Notes: generated by a model not told the origin, from the sequence alone. A stretch of DNA of 64,000 bases from Peteryoungia ipomoeae (GCF_004912165.1 NZ_STGV01000003.1:62001-126000), one strand, 5' to 3'; positions 35,434-43,894 are shown, counted from the stretch's first letter. A program made the numbers and translations.

Positions 35434-36993
35434 ATGCGCATGTTGCAAGAAGGTTCGCTCTATCTCGGCACCAGCCGCAACCCCGATGACAGCCTGAACA
35501 AGGGCGAATATCTGGCGCTGAAATACGGCAATCGTCACGGCCTCGTCACCGGCGCCACCGGCACGGGCAAGACGGTGACGCTGCAGGTGTTGGCCGAAAG
35601 CTTCTCCGAAGCCGGCGTGCCGGTGTTTGCCGCCGATATCAAGGGTGACCTTTCCGGCATTGCCGCCATGGGCGAGGCCAAGAGCTGGATCACAGAGCGG
35701 GCAACACAGATCGGCTTTACCGATTATGCGCCGGCCGAATTCCCCGTGATCTTCTGGGATCTCTATGGCGAAAAGGGCCACAGGGTGCGCACCACGGTCG
35801 CCGAGATGGGACCGCTTCTCCTGTCGCGGCTGATGAACGCTTCGGAGGCCCAGGAAGGCGCGCTCAACATCGCCTTCAAGATTGCCGATCAGGGCGGACT
35901 GCCGCTGATGGACCTGAAAGACCTGCAGGCGCTTTTGACCTACATGGCCGAGCATGCGACCGAGCTTTCCAGCCAGTTCGGCCTGATTTCCAAGGCCTCG
36001 ATCGCCACGCTGCAGCGCGGCCTTCTGGTGCTTGAGCAGCAGGGGGCCGAGAATTTCTTCGGCGAACCGGCTCTCAAGGTGACCGACATCATGCGCACCA
36101 CGCATGACGGGCGCGGCGCGATCTCGATCCTGGCCGCCGACAAGCTGATGATGAACCCGCGGCTTTACGCGACCTTCCTGCTCTGGCTGCTTTCCGAACT
36201 CTTCGAGGAACTGCCGGAAGTCGGCGATCTCGACAAGCCGAAGCTGGTCTTCTTCTTCGACGAGGCGCATCTCCTGTTCAACGATGCGCCGAAGGTGCTG
36301 GTGGAACGGGTGGAACAGGTGGTCCGCCTGATCCGCTCCAAGGGTGTTGGCGTCTATTTCGTCACACAGAACCCGCTCGACGTGCCGGAAACGGTGCTGG
36401 CCCAGCTCGGCAACCGGGTGCAGCATGCACTGCGCGCCTATACGCCGCGCGAGCAGAAGGCGGTGAAGACGGCGGCCGATACCTTCCGCCCCAACCCCGC
36501 CTTCGATTGCGCCACGGCCATCACCCAGCTCGGCATCGGCGAGGCGCTGATCTCGATGCTCGAGGCCAAGGGCATTCCCTCCATGGTCGAGCGCACGCTG
36601 ATCCGGCCGCCATCGGCCAAGGTCGGGCCGATCAGCGATGGCGAGCGGCAGGCGGTGATGAACCTCTCGCCGGTTGCCGGGCAATATGACGTCGATCTCG
36701 ATTCGGAATCGGCCTATGAAATCCTGACCGCCCGGGCGAAAAAAGCCGCAGACGCGGAGGCCGCCAGAGAGGCGGAAGAGGCGAAGGCGGAGGACAGCGC
36801 GGCCAGCCGGTGGTCCCTGCCCGGGTTCGGCGATGACGAAAAGCCTGAGAGCAACGGCCGCACGCAGAAGCGCAGCAGCGGCTACCAGCGCGAAACGGTC
36901 ATCGAAGCAGCCATGAAGAGCGCTGCCCGGTCCGTGGCAACCTCTGTTGGCAGGGCTCTGGTGCGCGGCATTCTGGGCAGCCTGAAGCGATAG
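35434..36993 (+). CDS. HerA-like C-terminal ATPase (DUF853/YjgR-type)
   Basis: 519 residues from an ATG after GGGAGA; ATG at 35440 is equally possible. Walker A is GATGTGKT (in [19 protein letters not shown]), with a Walker B segment [13 protein letters not shown] and a sensor-like [11 protein letters not shown]. This is the DUF853 group of FtsK/HerA-type P-loop ATPases, whose E. coli member is YjgR. A low-complexity Ala/Glu linker ([18 protein letters not shown]) and a basic C-terminal helix follow. No NurA nuclease partner is adjacent, and the cellular role of this group is unsettled. Confidence 0.93.
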   Translation: MRMLQEGSLYLGTSRNPDDSLNKGEYLALKYGNRHGLVTGATGTGKTVTLQVLAESFSEAGVPVFAADIKGDLSGIAAMGEAKSWITERATQIGFTDYAPAEFPVIFWDLYGEKGHRVRTTVAEMGPLLLSRLMNASEAQEGALNIAFKIADQGGLPLMDLKDLQALLTYMAEHATELSSQFGLISKASIATLQRGLLVLEQQGAENFFGEPALKVTDIMRTTHDGRGAISILAADKLMMNPRLYATFLLWLLSELFEELPEVGDLDKPKLVFFFDEAHLLFNDAPKVLVERVEQVVRLIRSKGVGVYFVTQNPLDVPETVLAQLGNRVQHALRAYTPREQKAVKTAADTFRPNPAFDCATAITQLGIGEALISMLEAKGIPSMVERTLIRPPSAKVGPISDGERQAVMNLSPVAGQYDVDLDSESAYEILTARAKKAADAEAAREAEEAKAEDSAASRWSLPGFGDDEKPESNGRTQKRSSGYQRETVIEAAMKSAARSVATSVGRALVRGILGSLKR

Positions 36994-37182
36994 GCAAATT
37001 CAACCCATAATAGTATGTAGAACTCACTAATTTACCATGTTCTCTCGGAAAGTTACAGGTAAATCCTTGCTGTTTCTCGCAAACTTTGTTCATGTCTGTT
37101 CAAGACAGTCGTGATATTGTCGCCTGAGTGATCGGGCGATCCGGGCAGACGGTGCAATCTTGCGTCGAGAGGATGGAGTTCG

Positions 37183-38016
37183 GTGAGGGACCTCGAACAA
37201 ATCGTTCTGGTAAGCAATGCGCGGCGCGCGCTGGATCGCGGCCAATTCGAACTGATCTATCAGCCGATCTATTCGGTGGATCAGCGCGAAGTCGCGTCGT
37301 TCGAGACGCTGTTGCGCTGGCGCACGGGGCCGGATCGGCTGAAGGCGGCCCAGGATTTTTCCGCCGTTTTTGCCGATCGCCGCATGGCGCTGTCGATCCG
37401 CGACTTCGTGCTTGTTACGACACTTCGCCAGGCTGCCCGCTGGCGCGCCCAGGGCCACAAGGTTCCCGGCATCAGCGTCAACACCACGGCCTTTGATCTC
37501 TGCTCCGCGGATTTTGCCCTGAACCTTGCGGATATGGTCGCCGATTTCGGCCTTACGCCGCAGATGCTGGAAATCGAGGTGTCAGAGAGCGCGCTTCTGG
37601 GCAAGGACCGGCGCGAGGTTTCTCTGACGCTCGAAGGCCTTCACTACGCCGGCTTCTCACTGACACTTGACAATTTCGGCGCCGATTTTGCCGCCCTGAA
37701 GGCGCTGGGCCACCACCCTTTCAACCGGCTGAAGATCGACCGGCGGCTCATTCGCGACGCCATGGCGAGCAAGATCGACCGCGCCATCGTCAAGAGCGTG
37801 ATCATGCTTGGCCATGATCTTGGCCTGACGGTGACGGCAGCCGGCGTGGAAAGCGAAGCCCACATGGAAGCGGCCGTTGCGCTCGGCTTCGACAGCGTGC
37901 AAGGGTTCTTCGTCTGCACGCCGAAGGAAGCCGATCTCGTGCCGCGGATCTGCCACGTGCTCAATCTGCAGGGCCAGGCAAACCGCCAAGATCTCCTGGC
38001 GCTTGAGACCGACTGA
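37183..38016 (+). CDS. Stand-alone EAL-domain protein with degenerate active site
   Basis: 277 residues from a GTG, nearly all EAL domain. Conserved: E41 in ETL, N100, E132/E135 of EVSE, D163, K184 and Q240. Altered: the DDFG motif reads D163-N164-F-G, and the AEGVE motif reads A219-A220-G-V-E, losing the second Asp and the motif's Glu. These residues bind metal or support catalysis in active c-di-GMP phosphodiesterases, so this protein is probably inactive or weak and may act as a c-di-GMP receptor. No GGDEF or sensor domain is attached. The AT-rich gap 36994-37182 holds its promoter. Confidence 0.9.
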   Translation: MRDLEQIVLVSNARRALDRGQFELIYQPIYSVDQREVASFETLLRWRTGPDRLKAAQDFSAVFADRRMALSIRDFVLVTTLRQAARWRAQGHKVPGISVNTTAFDLCSADFALNLADMVADFGLTPQMLEIEVSESALLGKDRREVSLTLEGLHYAGFSLTLDNFGADFAALKALGHHPFNRLKIDRRLIRDAMASKIDRAIVKSVIMLGHDLGLTVTAAGVESEAHMEAAVALGFDSVQGFFVCTPKEADLVPRICHVLNLQGQANRQDLLALETD

Positions 38017-38040
38017 GGCTGGCCGCACTGCGCCCGGCAT

Positions 38041-38148
38041 GCTAGAGCGGTTCCGGCGAAAACGGAGTTGGCCGGCAATGCTCTATCTTTTTGTTTTCAC
38101 GCACGTGCGGACGCAAAACCGCTCCACACATTTGCTGCCATTGCTTTA
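38041..38148. repeat. Rhizobiales intergenic repeat, copy 1
   Basis: TAGAGCGGTTCCGGCGAAAA, GCTCTATCTTTTTGTTTTCA, GGACGCAAAACCGCTCCACA and TTGCTGCCATTGCTTTAG in order. This matches the well-known short repeat found at many sites between Rhizobiales genes. It lies just before ynfA; a related element lies at 39617, so the two bracket ynfA-brnTA-GNAT. Confidence 0.7.
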
Positions 38149-38158
38149 GCCCTGCTCG

Positions 38159-38479
38159 ATGACCCTCCTTCTCTACGCGCTTGCGGCCCTTGCCGAAATT
38201 GCCGGATGTTTTGCCTTCTGGGCCTGGCTGAAGCTTGACCGGTCCGTATTCTGGATTGCGCCGGGACTGGTCTCGCTTGGCCTTTTCGCCTGGCTTTTGA
38301 CGCTTGTGCCCGCCGATGCCGCGGGCCGCGCCTATGCCGCCTATGGCGGCATCTACATCGCCACCTCGCTTGCCTGGCTTTGGCTGATCGAGGGACAGAG
38401 GCCGGATCGATTTGACCTTGCAGGCGCCCTGATCTGCCTGATGGGCGCGGCGGTGATCCTCTGGCCTGAGCGACCTTGA
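38159..38479 (+). CDS. ynfA: YnfA family (UPF0060) membrane protein
   Basis: 106 residues with four helices, the typical size. Family blocks: [18 protein letters not shown], the middle [19 protein letters not shown], then [19 protein letters not shown]. The conserved Glu in AEIAGC and the YAAYGG loop are intact. YnfA proteins are related to small multidrug resistance exporters. No ribosome site stands out, and the preceding gap is a repeat. Confidence 0.92.
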   Translation: MTLLLYALAALAEIAGCFAFWAWLKLDRSVFWIAPGLVSLGLFAWLLTLVPADAAGRAYAAYGGIYIATSLAWLWLIEGQRPDRFDLAGALICLMGAAVILWPERP

Positions 38480-38537
38480 GCGTTTCCCCTTAATCGGCAG
38501 GATGCCGGCTTGCGGAATTTCCGTATACACATAAACT

Positions 38538-38786
38538 ATGATGATCGTCTGGGATGAGCCGAAGCGGCTGCTGAACATTGCGAAGCATGGATTGGACTTC
38601 GCCGAGCTGGACGAGCGCTTCTTTGCTGACGCCAGTATCCGGCCGGCTAAATCGGGCCGAACGATCGCGATCGGAGAATTGAACGATCGTATTGTTGTTG
38701 CGGTGATCTACATGCCACTGGGTCGCGAAGCCGTGTCGATCATCTATATGCGGCCGGCCAGCCGGCATGAAAGGAGCCTGATATGA
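38538..38786 (+). CDS. brnT: BrnT-family toxin, second copy
   Basis: 82 residues (ATG at 38538 or 38541). Canonical BrnT pattern: WDEPKRLLNIAKHGLDFAEL, then SGRTIAIGELNDRIVVAVIY and AVSIIYMRPASRHER. It is closer to the family consensus at the N-terminus than the copy at 20.4 kb but shorter in the middle. It overlaps brnA by 4 nt. The upstream AT-rich stretch (CGTATACACATAAAC) probably contains the promoter. Confidence 0.9.
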   Translation: MMIVWDEPKRLLNIAKHGLDFAELDERFFADASIRPAKSGRTIAIGELNDRIVVAVIYMPLGREAVSIIYMRPASRHERSLI

Positions 38787-39094
38787 GCGGGAAATTTTCT
38801 TCCAAGAGGCCGCTGACGGACGAGGAGGAGGCCGAAATCCAGGCGATGATAGCGTCGGACCCCGATAATCCCGAAATCACTGAAGAGGAACTGAAGGAGT
38901 TCCGTCCCTTCCGCGAGGTGTTCCCCGATCTTGCCGAGGCAATCGACCGGAAGCTGGGGCGTCCGAAGGCGGAAAGCCCCAAGAAGGCGATCAGCATCCG
39001 GCTTGATCAGGAGGTGATCGATCGCTTCAAGGCAAGTGGCGAAGGATGGCAATCGCGGATGAACGACGTACTGCGCAAGGCTGTGGGCCTGTGA
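38783..39094 (+). CDS. brnA: BrnA-family antitoxin, second copy
   Basis: 103 residues. An acidic N-terminal half (TDEEEAEIQAMIASDPDNPE, ITEEELKEFRPFREVFPD) precedes the ribbon-helix-helix: GRPKAESPKKAISIRLDQEV, then SGEGWQSRMNDVLRKAVGL. ATGA overlap with the toxin gives coupling. The DNA-binding end is clearly homologous to BrnA at 20.6 kb, while the N-terminal, toxin-wrapping part is not, so the two pairs are probably not interchangeable. Confidence 0.92.
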   Translation: MSGKFSSKRPLTDEEEAEIQAMIASDPDNPEITEEELKEFRPFREVFPDLAEAIDRKLGRPKAESPKKAISIRLDQEVIDRFKASGEGWQSRMNDVLRKAVGL

Positions 39095-39612
39095 AGGGCA
39101 ACGCCGATCCACACCCCCGCACTTTTGCCGACACGGATGGATCCAGGCAGGGTGCGCTTTCGATTTCCTGCGAGTCACCCCGCCAGGCGGGCGTCGTCCG
39201 GTTGCTTGAGCTTTCAGACGCTTATGCGGCCTCTCTTTATCCAAGCGAGAGCAACCACATGGTTCAGCTCGATGAACTGGAAGAGCCTGACGTTTGCTTC
39301 CTTGTTGCCCGCTCTGGCGATGTCATCCTCGGCTGTGTCGCCCTTGTTGGGCATGACGACGGCAGCGGCGAGATCAAGCGAATGTTCGTCGATGAGGCTG
39401 CGCGCGGGCTTAAGCTGGGCAAACAACTGCTCCAGAGCCTGGAAGCCGAAGCCCTTCGGCGCGGAATCTTGATCGTCCGGCTGGAAACCGGAATTCGCCA
39501 GCCGGAGGCCATCGGTCTCTACAGCAAGGCGGGCTATGTCGCGATACCGCCCTTTGGCAGTTACAGATCTGATCCGCTCAGCCTCTTCATGGAAAAGCGA
39601 CTTCTGGGCTAG
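39091..39612 (+). CDS. GNAT-family N-acetyltransferase coupled to BrnTA
   Basis: 173 residues if started at the GTG that overlaps the brnA stop (GTGA). The GNAT core is clear: VARSGDVILGCVALVGHDDG, IKRMFVDEAARGLKLGKQLL (acetyl-CoA loop), RLETGIRQPEAIGLYSKAGY and DPLSLFMEKRL. Similar proteins are common as free-standing acetyltransferases with unknown small-molecule substrates. The tight overlap makes it the third gene of the BrnTA operon, an unusual neighbour. A second start further inside (near the SD-less LELSDAYAASLYPSES) cannot be excluded. Confidence 0.88.
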   Translation: MKGNADPHPRTFADTDGSRQGALSISCESPRQAGVVRLLELSDAYAASLYPSESNHMVQLDELEEPDVCFLVARSGDVILGCVALVGHDDGSGEIKRMFVDEAARGLKLGKQLLQSLEAEALRRGILIVRLETGIRQPEAIGLYSKAGYVAIPPFGSYRSDPLSLFMEKRLLG

Positions 39613-39616
39613 CGGG

Positions 39617-39716
39617 TATCTGCCGAAAGCGGCCACCGGTTTCGGCGCAACGACATGCGCAAAAACAACAAGGTAAAGCGCGGCAAGCTAATCTGAAAGA
39701 TCGCGACGCGCTTTAG
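39617..39716. repeat. Rhizobiales intergenic repeat, copy 2
   Basis: CCGAAAGCGGCCACCGGTTT, CATGCGCAAAAACAACAAGG, AAAGCGCGGCAAGCTAATCT and GATCGCGACGCGCTTTAG in order, a member of the same broad class as 38041-38148 in another orientation. It fills the gap between the GNAT gene and the LysE-type gene. Confidence 0.65.
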
Positions 39717-39730
39717 GTGTCGCATAGCCC

Positions 39731-40366
39731 TCACCAGCCGCTCCAGCCCTCCACCAGCATCATGGCTGCCACCGCCATCAGCAGCCAGCCGGCGGCGCGG
39801 CCGATCCAGATGGTGATCTGCGGCTTGGAGATCAGGGCATCCCTGCCCTTAGCGGCGGCAAGAGCCAGCCCTCCATAGATCAGCGCCTGCAAAAGCAGCG
39901 TGAGCGCGCCCATCAGCAGCGCCTGGCGCCAGAAGGGGCCGTATTCGGGGCGCATGAATTGCGGATAGACGGCGAGGATGAAGAGCCAGGCTTTCGGGTT
40001 GAGGAGGCAGGTGATGAGGCCTTGGGCAAAGATGCGGGTTGTCCGGTTGAGGTGCGAGGCCTCGATGCCGTCGATGACGATGGCGCTTTTGGCCAGCGTA
40101 TAGCCGATCCAGATCATATAGGCGGCACCGATCACCAGCATGGGACCGGCCAGTTGCGGAACCAGCGTCGACAAGGCGGTTACGGCGACCGTGCCGAAGA
40201 GGGTGTGGAAAGCGCCACCGAGCATGATGCCGGAGGTCGCGGCCATGCCGGCGCGGCGTCCGCCGGTGAGGCCATTGGCAACAACGAAGATCATGTCCAT
40301 GCCCGGCACGACAATGATGCCGGCGAGCAGAAGGGTGAACAGCCAGAGGTTTTCGGCATAACTCAT
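39731..40366 (-). CDS. LysE-family amino acid exporter
   Basis: 211 residues with about six helices, the normal length for LysE/RhtB translocators. Signature: LLAGIIVVPGMDMIFVVANG (the PGP/D-like first loop), GGRRAGMAATSGIMLGGAFH, and GLITCLLNPKAWLFILAVYPQF with its NPKA motif. The first loop has PGMD rather than the usual PGPD. It is divergent from a WYL regulator, with that regulator's likely operator between them, so it may be the regulated exporter. Confidence 0.92.
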   Translation of the reverse strand: MSYAENLWLFTLLLAGIIVVPGMDMIFVVANGLTGGRRAGMAATSGIMLGGAFHTLFGTVAVTALSTLVPQLAGPMLVIGAAYMIWIGYTLAKSAIVIDGIEASHLNRTTRIFAQGLITCLLNPKAWLFILAVYPQFMRPEYGPFWRQALLMGALTLLLQALIYGGLALAAAKGRDALISKPQITIWIGRAAGWLLMAVAAMMLVEGWSGW

Positions 40367-40448
40367 GTCAGGAAGTTCTCCTCGGATGCTGACGTTATCG
40401 GCGGGCAATCGCCTGTTTTCAATGGGTTGCGGATGCTTTAAAGAAGGG

Positions 40449-40472
40449 CTCCTGACAGAGGTGTGTCAGGAG
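40449..40472. promoter_or_regulatory. Predicted WYL-regulator operator
   Basis: CTCCTGACA (40449-40457), 6-nt spacer, TGTCAGGAG (40464-40472): perfect 9-bp arms, 15 bp before the regulator's start codon. The TGACA-N6-TGTCA core is typical of YafY-like autoregulated genes. Confidence 0.75.
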
Positions 40473-40487
40473 TGATGAGGCTCATCC

Positions 40488-41192
40488 ATGCGCAAGGCAT
40501 CCCGGCTGTTCGAGATCATCCAGATTTTGCGTCTTGCCGCCCACCCGATAACGGCGCTTGAGATCTCGGAAAAGCTCGAGGTGAGCGAGCGGTCGATCTA
40601 CCGCGATATTGCCGCCCTTCAGGCCATGCGCGTGCCGATCGAGGGCGAACGCGGCATCGGCTATATTCTGCGTCCGGGCTTCCACCTGCCGCCCTTGATG
40701 TTCACGCCGGAGGAGACGGAAGCCATCGTGCTCGGCATGGCGCTCACCAGGCGCACGGCCGACCGAGAGCTGCGCGAGGCCTCCGTCCGCGTGCTCGACA
40801 AGATCGCGGCTGCAGTGCCGGGGCCATTGAAAGATGCCATCGTCTCGCGCTCGCTCTATGCCTGGGGCCGCGTGGCGCAAGCGCCTGAAGCCATCGATTT
40901 TGCGATGATCCGCCGCGCCATCCGCGACGAAGAAAAACTCGACATCGATTACGTGAACGAACAGCAGCAGCCGACGACACGGCGGATCCGCCCGATCGCT
41001 GTCATCCACTATGCCGAGGCGGCCGTCATTGTCGGCTGGTGCGAGCTGCGCGACGCCATCCGCAATTTCCGCGTCGACCGGGTGAGCGCCTGCCGGGCAA
41101 CGGGCGCGCATTTTCGCCGCGAGGGTGACCGGCTGCGCAAGCTCTGGGTGGCGGGGTGGGATAGCTCTGGCCAGAACACAGGCAGTGCCTGA
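40488..41192 (+). CDS. YafY-type HTH-WYL transcriptional regulator
   Basis: 234 residues. The N-terminal HTH_11 winged helix is RLFEIIQILRLAAHPITALE with EISEKLEVSERSIYRDIAAL. The WYL domain follows (ISFAMIRRAIRDEEKLDIDY-like, TRRIRPIAVIHYAEAAVIVGWCELRDAIRNFRVDRV). WYL domains sense ligands or nucleic acids. Here it is divergent from a LysE-type exporter and carries its own operator, suggesting efflux control. Confidence 0.92.
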   Translation: MRKASRLFEIIQILRLAAHPITALEISEKLEVSERSIYRDIAALQAMRVPIEGERGIGYILRPGFHLPPLMFTPEETEAIVLGMALTRRTADRELREASVRVLDKIAAAVPGPLKDAIVSRSLYAWGRVAQAPEAIDFAMIRRAIRDEEKLDIDYVNEQQQPTTRRIRPIAVIHYAEAAVIVGWCELRDAIRNFRVDRVSACRATGAHFRREGDRLRKLWVAGWDSSGQNTGSA

Positions 41193-41220
41193 CCGGCGCG
41201 CAGCCAGGGTCGACCAAATG

Positions 41221-41255
41221 GAAACGCCCGCCGCCGGAGGGGCGACGGGCGTTTC
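41221..41255. terminator. Bidirectional terminator between WYL and desaturase genes
   Basis: GAAACGCCCG (41221-41230) and CGGGCGTTTC (41246-41255) form a perfect 10-bp stem, with an inner CGCC/GGCG pairing. Short A/T ends on both sides suit termination of the two convergent transcripts. Confidence 0.75.
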
Positions 41256-41279
41256 GGTCCAATTAGAGAGGGCTTCGCC

Positions 41280-42332
41280 TCAGGCAACCACCGCCAGGCG
41301 GCGTGCTTCGCGGAAGGACACCATTCGGCCGCGGGCTTCATCCCACAGCACGAGCTTCACGCAGGCGAAGCTTTCCTTCAACGTGATGCGGCTGATGGTC
41401 TTCAATTCCGGGTGGTCGCGCAGAACTTCCGGCAGGCGGTAGAAGGGAATCTTGCTCGACAGGTGGTGCACATGGTGCACACCGATATGGCCGGTAAGCC
41501 AGCGCAGGCCCCAGGGCAGATCGTAATGCGAGGCGCCATGCAGCGCGGCGTGCTGGAACTGCCATTCCGGCGGGGCCGACCAGTGCGTGTCCTCGAACTG
41601 GTGCTGGACATAGAAGAGCCAGATGCCGAGCGCGCCGGCGAGCAGCACGATCGGCAGATGCACGACGAGGAAGGCATCAAGGCCGGCAAGCCAAATCATC
41701 AGCGCGGCCATGACGAGCATGCCGGCATTGGTGGCCATGGTCGAAACCCAAGGCAGCGCGCCATCCTTCATCATGCCGAAGGGCAGACGCTGCTTCAGGA
41801 GAAAGACCCAGATCGGCCCGATGCCGAACAGTACGACCGGGTTGCGATAAAGCCGGTAGCCGAGCTTCTTCCAGCGCGGCAGGGCGCGGTATTCGGAGAC
41901 GGTGAGCGTGGTGATGTCACCGACGCCGCGCTCTTCCAGATTGCCGGCGGTGGCATGATGTTCGGCATGCGCCCGGCGCCAGTAGTCATAAGGGGTAAAT
42001 GTCAGGACGCCGAGCAGACGGCCGGTCCAATCATCCACCGCGCGGCGGGCGAAGAAGGCACCGTGTCCGCAATCATGCTGGATGATGAACAGGCGAAGCA
42101 GGAAGGCTGCCGCCGGCACAACGAGCACAAGGCCCGGCCAGAAGGCGAAATGGAAACTTGCCCAGGCGCCAGCCCAGAGCAGAATGAAGGGCACGAGCGT
42201 GACGCCGAGCTCGAAGCTTGAGCGCTTCAGGTTGGGCTTGCGGTAAGCGTTGACGATCTTCAGCCAGGATTTGGCGTCGATGCTGGGCTCGCCGAGCGGG
42301 GCGTCTTCGCGCATATCAAAAGCAGCGCTCAT
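41280..42332 (-). CDS. Membrane fatty acid desaturase
   Basis: 350 residues with four to six helices. The three di-iron His boxes are HDCGH (86-90), HAEHH (122-126) and HHVHH near residue 288. Order and spacing match the acyl-lipid delta-12/omega-type desaturases (FA_desaturase family), which introduce double bonds in membrane lipids using ferredoxin. The N-terminal 35 residues are hydrophilic. It is monocistronic, with a 325-bp gap upstream. Confidence 0.92.
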   Translation of the reverse strand: MSAAFDMREDAPLGEPSIDAKSWLKIVNAYRKPNLKRSSFELGVTLVPFILLWAGAWASFHFAFWPGLVLVVPAAAFLLRLFIIQHDCGHGAFFARRAVDDWTGRLLGVLTFTPYDYWRRAHAEHHATAGNLEERGVGDITTLTVSEYRALPRWKKLGYRLYRNPVVLFGIGPIWVFLLKQRLPFGMMKDGALPWVSTMATNAGMLVMAALMIWLAGLDAFLVVHLPIVLLAGALGIWLFYVQHQFEDTHWSAPPEWQFQHAALHGASHYDLPWGLRWLTGHIGVHHVHHLSSKIPFYRLPEVLRDHPELKTISRITLKESFACVKLVLWDEARGRMVSFREARRLAVVA

Positions 42333-42599
42333 CGGTTCGCCCTCCCTTTGGTCTCGTGTTGGAAAATGATGGATTGGCCGGAGGCTTCGGTTCTTGCAGC
42401 ACTCGGCGCAGGGCGTCCCGGGGAGCGGCCCTCAGCAGTGGTCATGGTCGGCTGGCTTTCGTGGAGGGAGAGATCGATTCCGCGTCTGTTCCATTGCGGG
42501 TGCGCTCTCCTAACAGATCGAAAGGGCGATGTCGCTATGGAACAATGTATGAGGCAAGGTGCCGCTGCCAGCTCCCCTTGCCCCCGTCTTCTGCACAGG
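42333..42599. other. Desaturase upstream region
   Basis: The gap of about 325 bp (with the terminator at 42600-42640) has no credible ORF. It should hold the desaturase promoter, possibly temperature-controlled. Complementary short blocks TTCCAT (near 42490) and ATGGAA (near 42538) were seen, but no clear element was recognised. Confidence 0.35.
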
Positions 42600-42640
42600 A
42601 AAAACGGCATGGCAGGCGGCGCATTGCCCGCCATGCCGCG
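42600..42640 (-). terminator. Rho-independent terminator of the secreted-protein gene
   Basis: On the minus strand CGGCATGGCGGGC, an 8-nt loop, GCCTGCCATGCCG (one internal mismatch) and TTTTTCC. It lies 18 bp after the stop of the gene at 42658. Confidence 0.85.
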
Positions 42641-42657
42641 TTTCTGTGGTCGGGCCT

Positions 42658-43149
42658 TCAGGGTGCAGGCTTGATCGTGGCCAGGATCTTGCCGACGCCT
42701 TCCATATTGGCCGCTTCGCCCTCCTTCGACGCCCAATAGGTGACGATGGCAATCTTCTCCGGCGAAAGGCCGAGGATACCGACACCAATAGACACAGGAC
42801 CATCGGCATCCGTGCCGGACCAGTCGAGCGTTTCAAACGGCATGCCGTTCAGGGTATCCTTGCTTTCCTTCTGGCTTGCCGGATCCGGCACCACGCCGTT
42901 TTGCTCCAGGAAGGCGAAGACATCCGTCATCACCTGGTCCATGTCGCTCTCACCGGCAATGTCGAAGGAAATGTAGGTGTTGCCATCTTCAGAGGTCGCC
43001 TCGACACCATAATCGGTTTCGGAGGGCTGCCAGGCATCCGGAATGTCGACCGTGGCTGCCGGGTCATCGGAGGGAAAGGAGAAGGTGGCTGCCAGCGATG
43101 TGGTGGTGGCAGCAAGCAGAAAGGCAAAGCCGGTGAGAAGCGATTTCAT
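42658..43149 (-). CDS. Secreted protein of unknown function
   Basis: 163 residues with a Sec signal (MKSLLTGFAFLLAATTTSLA). The mature part begins ATFSFPSDDPAATVDIPDAWQPSET, a strand-rich lipocalin-like or periplasmic fold with an amphipathic helix MDQVMTDVFAFLEQNGV. It resembles uncharacterised exported rhizobial proteins that end in a GKILATIKP-type helix. No catalytic motif is seen. It has its own strong terminator. Confidence 0.8.
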   Translation of the reverse strand: MKSLLTGFAFLLAATTTSLAATFSFPSDDPAATVDIPDAWQPSETDYGVEATSEDGNTYISFDIAGESDMDQVMTDVFAFLEQNGVVPDPASQKESKDTLNGMPFETLDWSGTDADGPVSIGVGILGLSPEKIAIVTYWASKEGEAANMEGVGKILATIKPAP

Positions 43150-43468
43150 CGCGTGATGTCCCTGCGAGGATTGAGGTTCAGGCGCTTTTGCGGAAGGCAA
43201 AGCGCACGCGGAGTCTAGCAGGGGCAAGCCGCATCTGCCTGACTGTTTTTGGATGACTTTGTCCCGGTTTGGATCGCGGCAGCGATGAGAGGCAGGGACG
43301 TGTTGACAAGCCGCGTTCCATAATTTCAATTCATAATTGTATCGACCGAGAGCCGCCCGCCACCCATTTCTGGCCAACTGGAGTGCCCGCCAAGCAGAAA
43401 TCGCAAGTCCACGACGCAATTTGCGGCAAATGGTGACGGACATTTTTGCAAAATCAAATGAAGCCGCC
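43150..43468. other. Gene-free interval upstream of the cspA promoter
   Basis: 319 bp with no credible ORF. It includes TTGACA near 43304, and an AT-rich inverted repeat CAATT-CAT-AATTG at 43327-43339. These may belong to a promoter for the divergent secreted protein or for a small RNA, but no gene was found. Confidence 0.35.
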
Positions 43469-43497
43469 TTGCCAAGCCCGGGCCTCTCACCTATATT
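43469..43497 (+). promoter_or_regulatory. Predicted cspA promoter
   Basis: TTGCCA (43469-43474), 17-bp spacer and TATATT (43492-43497). It implies a transcript start near 43504 and an untranslated leader of about 120 nt, as is usual for cold-shock genes. Confidence 0.7.
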
Positions 43498-43550
43498 GCC
43501 ACTATCGAAGATTGTGAGCGACTTTGCCTAAGCGCCTTTGGCGTACGACA

Positions 43551-43623
43551 GATTTCCTTCAACGACGATACTACGCCGGCCGAATGTCTCGCCGGCAAGC
43601 CCAACGATTGAAAGGAAATCGTT
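43551..43623 (+). promoter_or_regulatory. cspA leader with two competing SD structures
   Basis: GATTTCCTT (43551-43559) is the exact reverse complement of AAGGAAATC (43612-43620), which contains the ribosome site. Alternatively AACGATT (43603-43609) pairs with AATCGTT (43617-43623), leaving GAAAGGA in a 7-nt loop directly before the ATG. A separate stem GCCGGC (43575-43580 with 43591-43596) lies between. The two SD pairings are mutually exclusive, the hallmark of a structural switch. Confidence 0.65.
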
Positions 43624-43833
43624 ATGAACACAGGCACCGTAAAGTGGTTCAACAGCACCAAGGGTTTTGGCTTCATCCAGCCGGATGAAGGTTCTGCCGA
43701 CGTATTCGTTCACATCTCGGCCGTTCAGCGCGCCGGCATGCGTGACCTCGTCGAAGGCCAGAAGATTGCCTACGACATCGTCCAGGACAAGCGTTCGGGC
43801 AAGAGCTCGGCCGACAACCTGCGCGCCGCTTAA
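43624..43833 (+). CDS. cspA: Cold shock protein, CspA family
   Basis: 69 residues, a single cold-shock domain that binds single-stranded RNA/DNA and melts structure. It starts [20 protein letters not shown] with RNP1 KGFGFI, RNP2 is VFVHIS, and the C-terminus is typical ([11 protein letters not shown]). The long structured leader and the promoter upstream suggest temperature-dependent translation. An intrinsic terminator follows before rpsU. Confidence 0.97.
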   Translation: MNTGTVKWFNSTKGFGFIQPDEGSADVFVHISAVQRAGMRDLVEGQKIAYDIVQDKRSGKSSADNLRAA

Positions 43834-43894
43834 TATCTGTTTCTCGCCCAGCGGCCAGGTTTCTACCGGCGGATTGGGCTGAGTGACTTGGGAA

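Noticed and set aside
35386..36684. 432-residue minus-strand frame antisense to the HerA-like gene
   Set aside because: Shadow of a real P-loop ATPase gene, with His/Arg-rich low-complexity composition.
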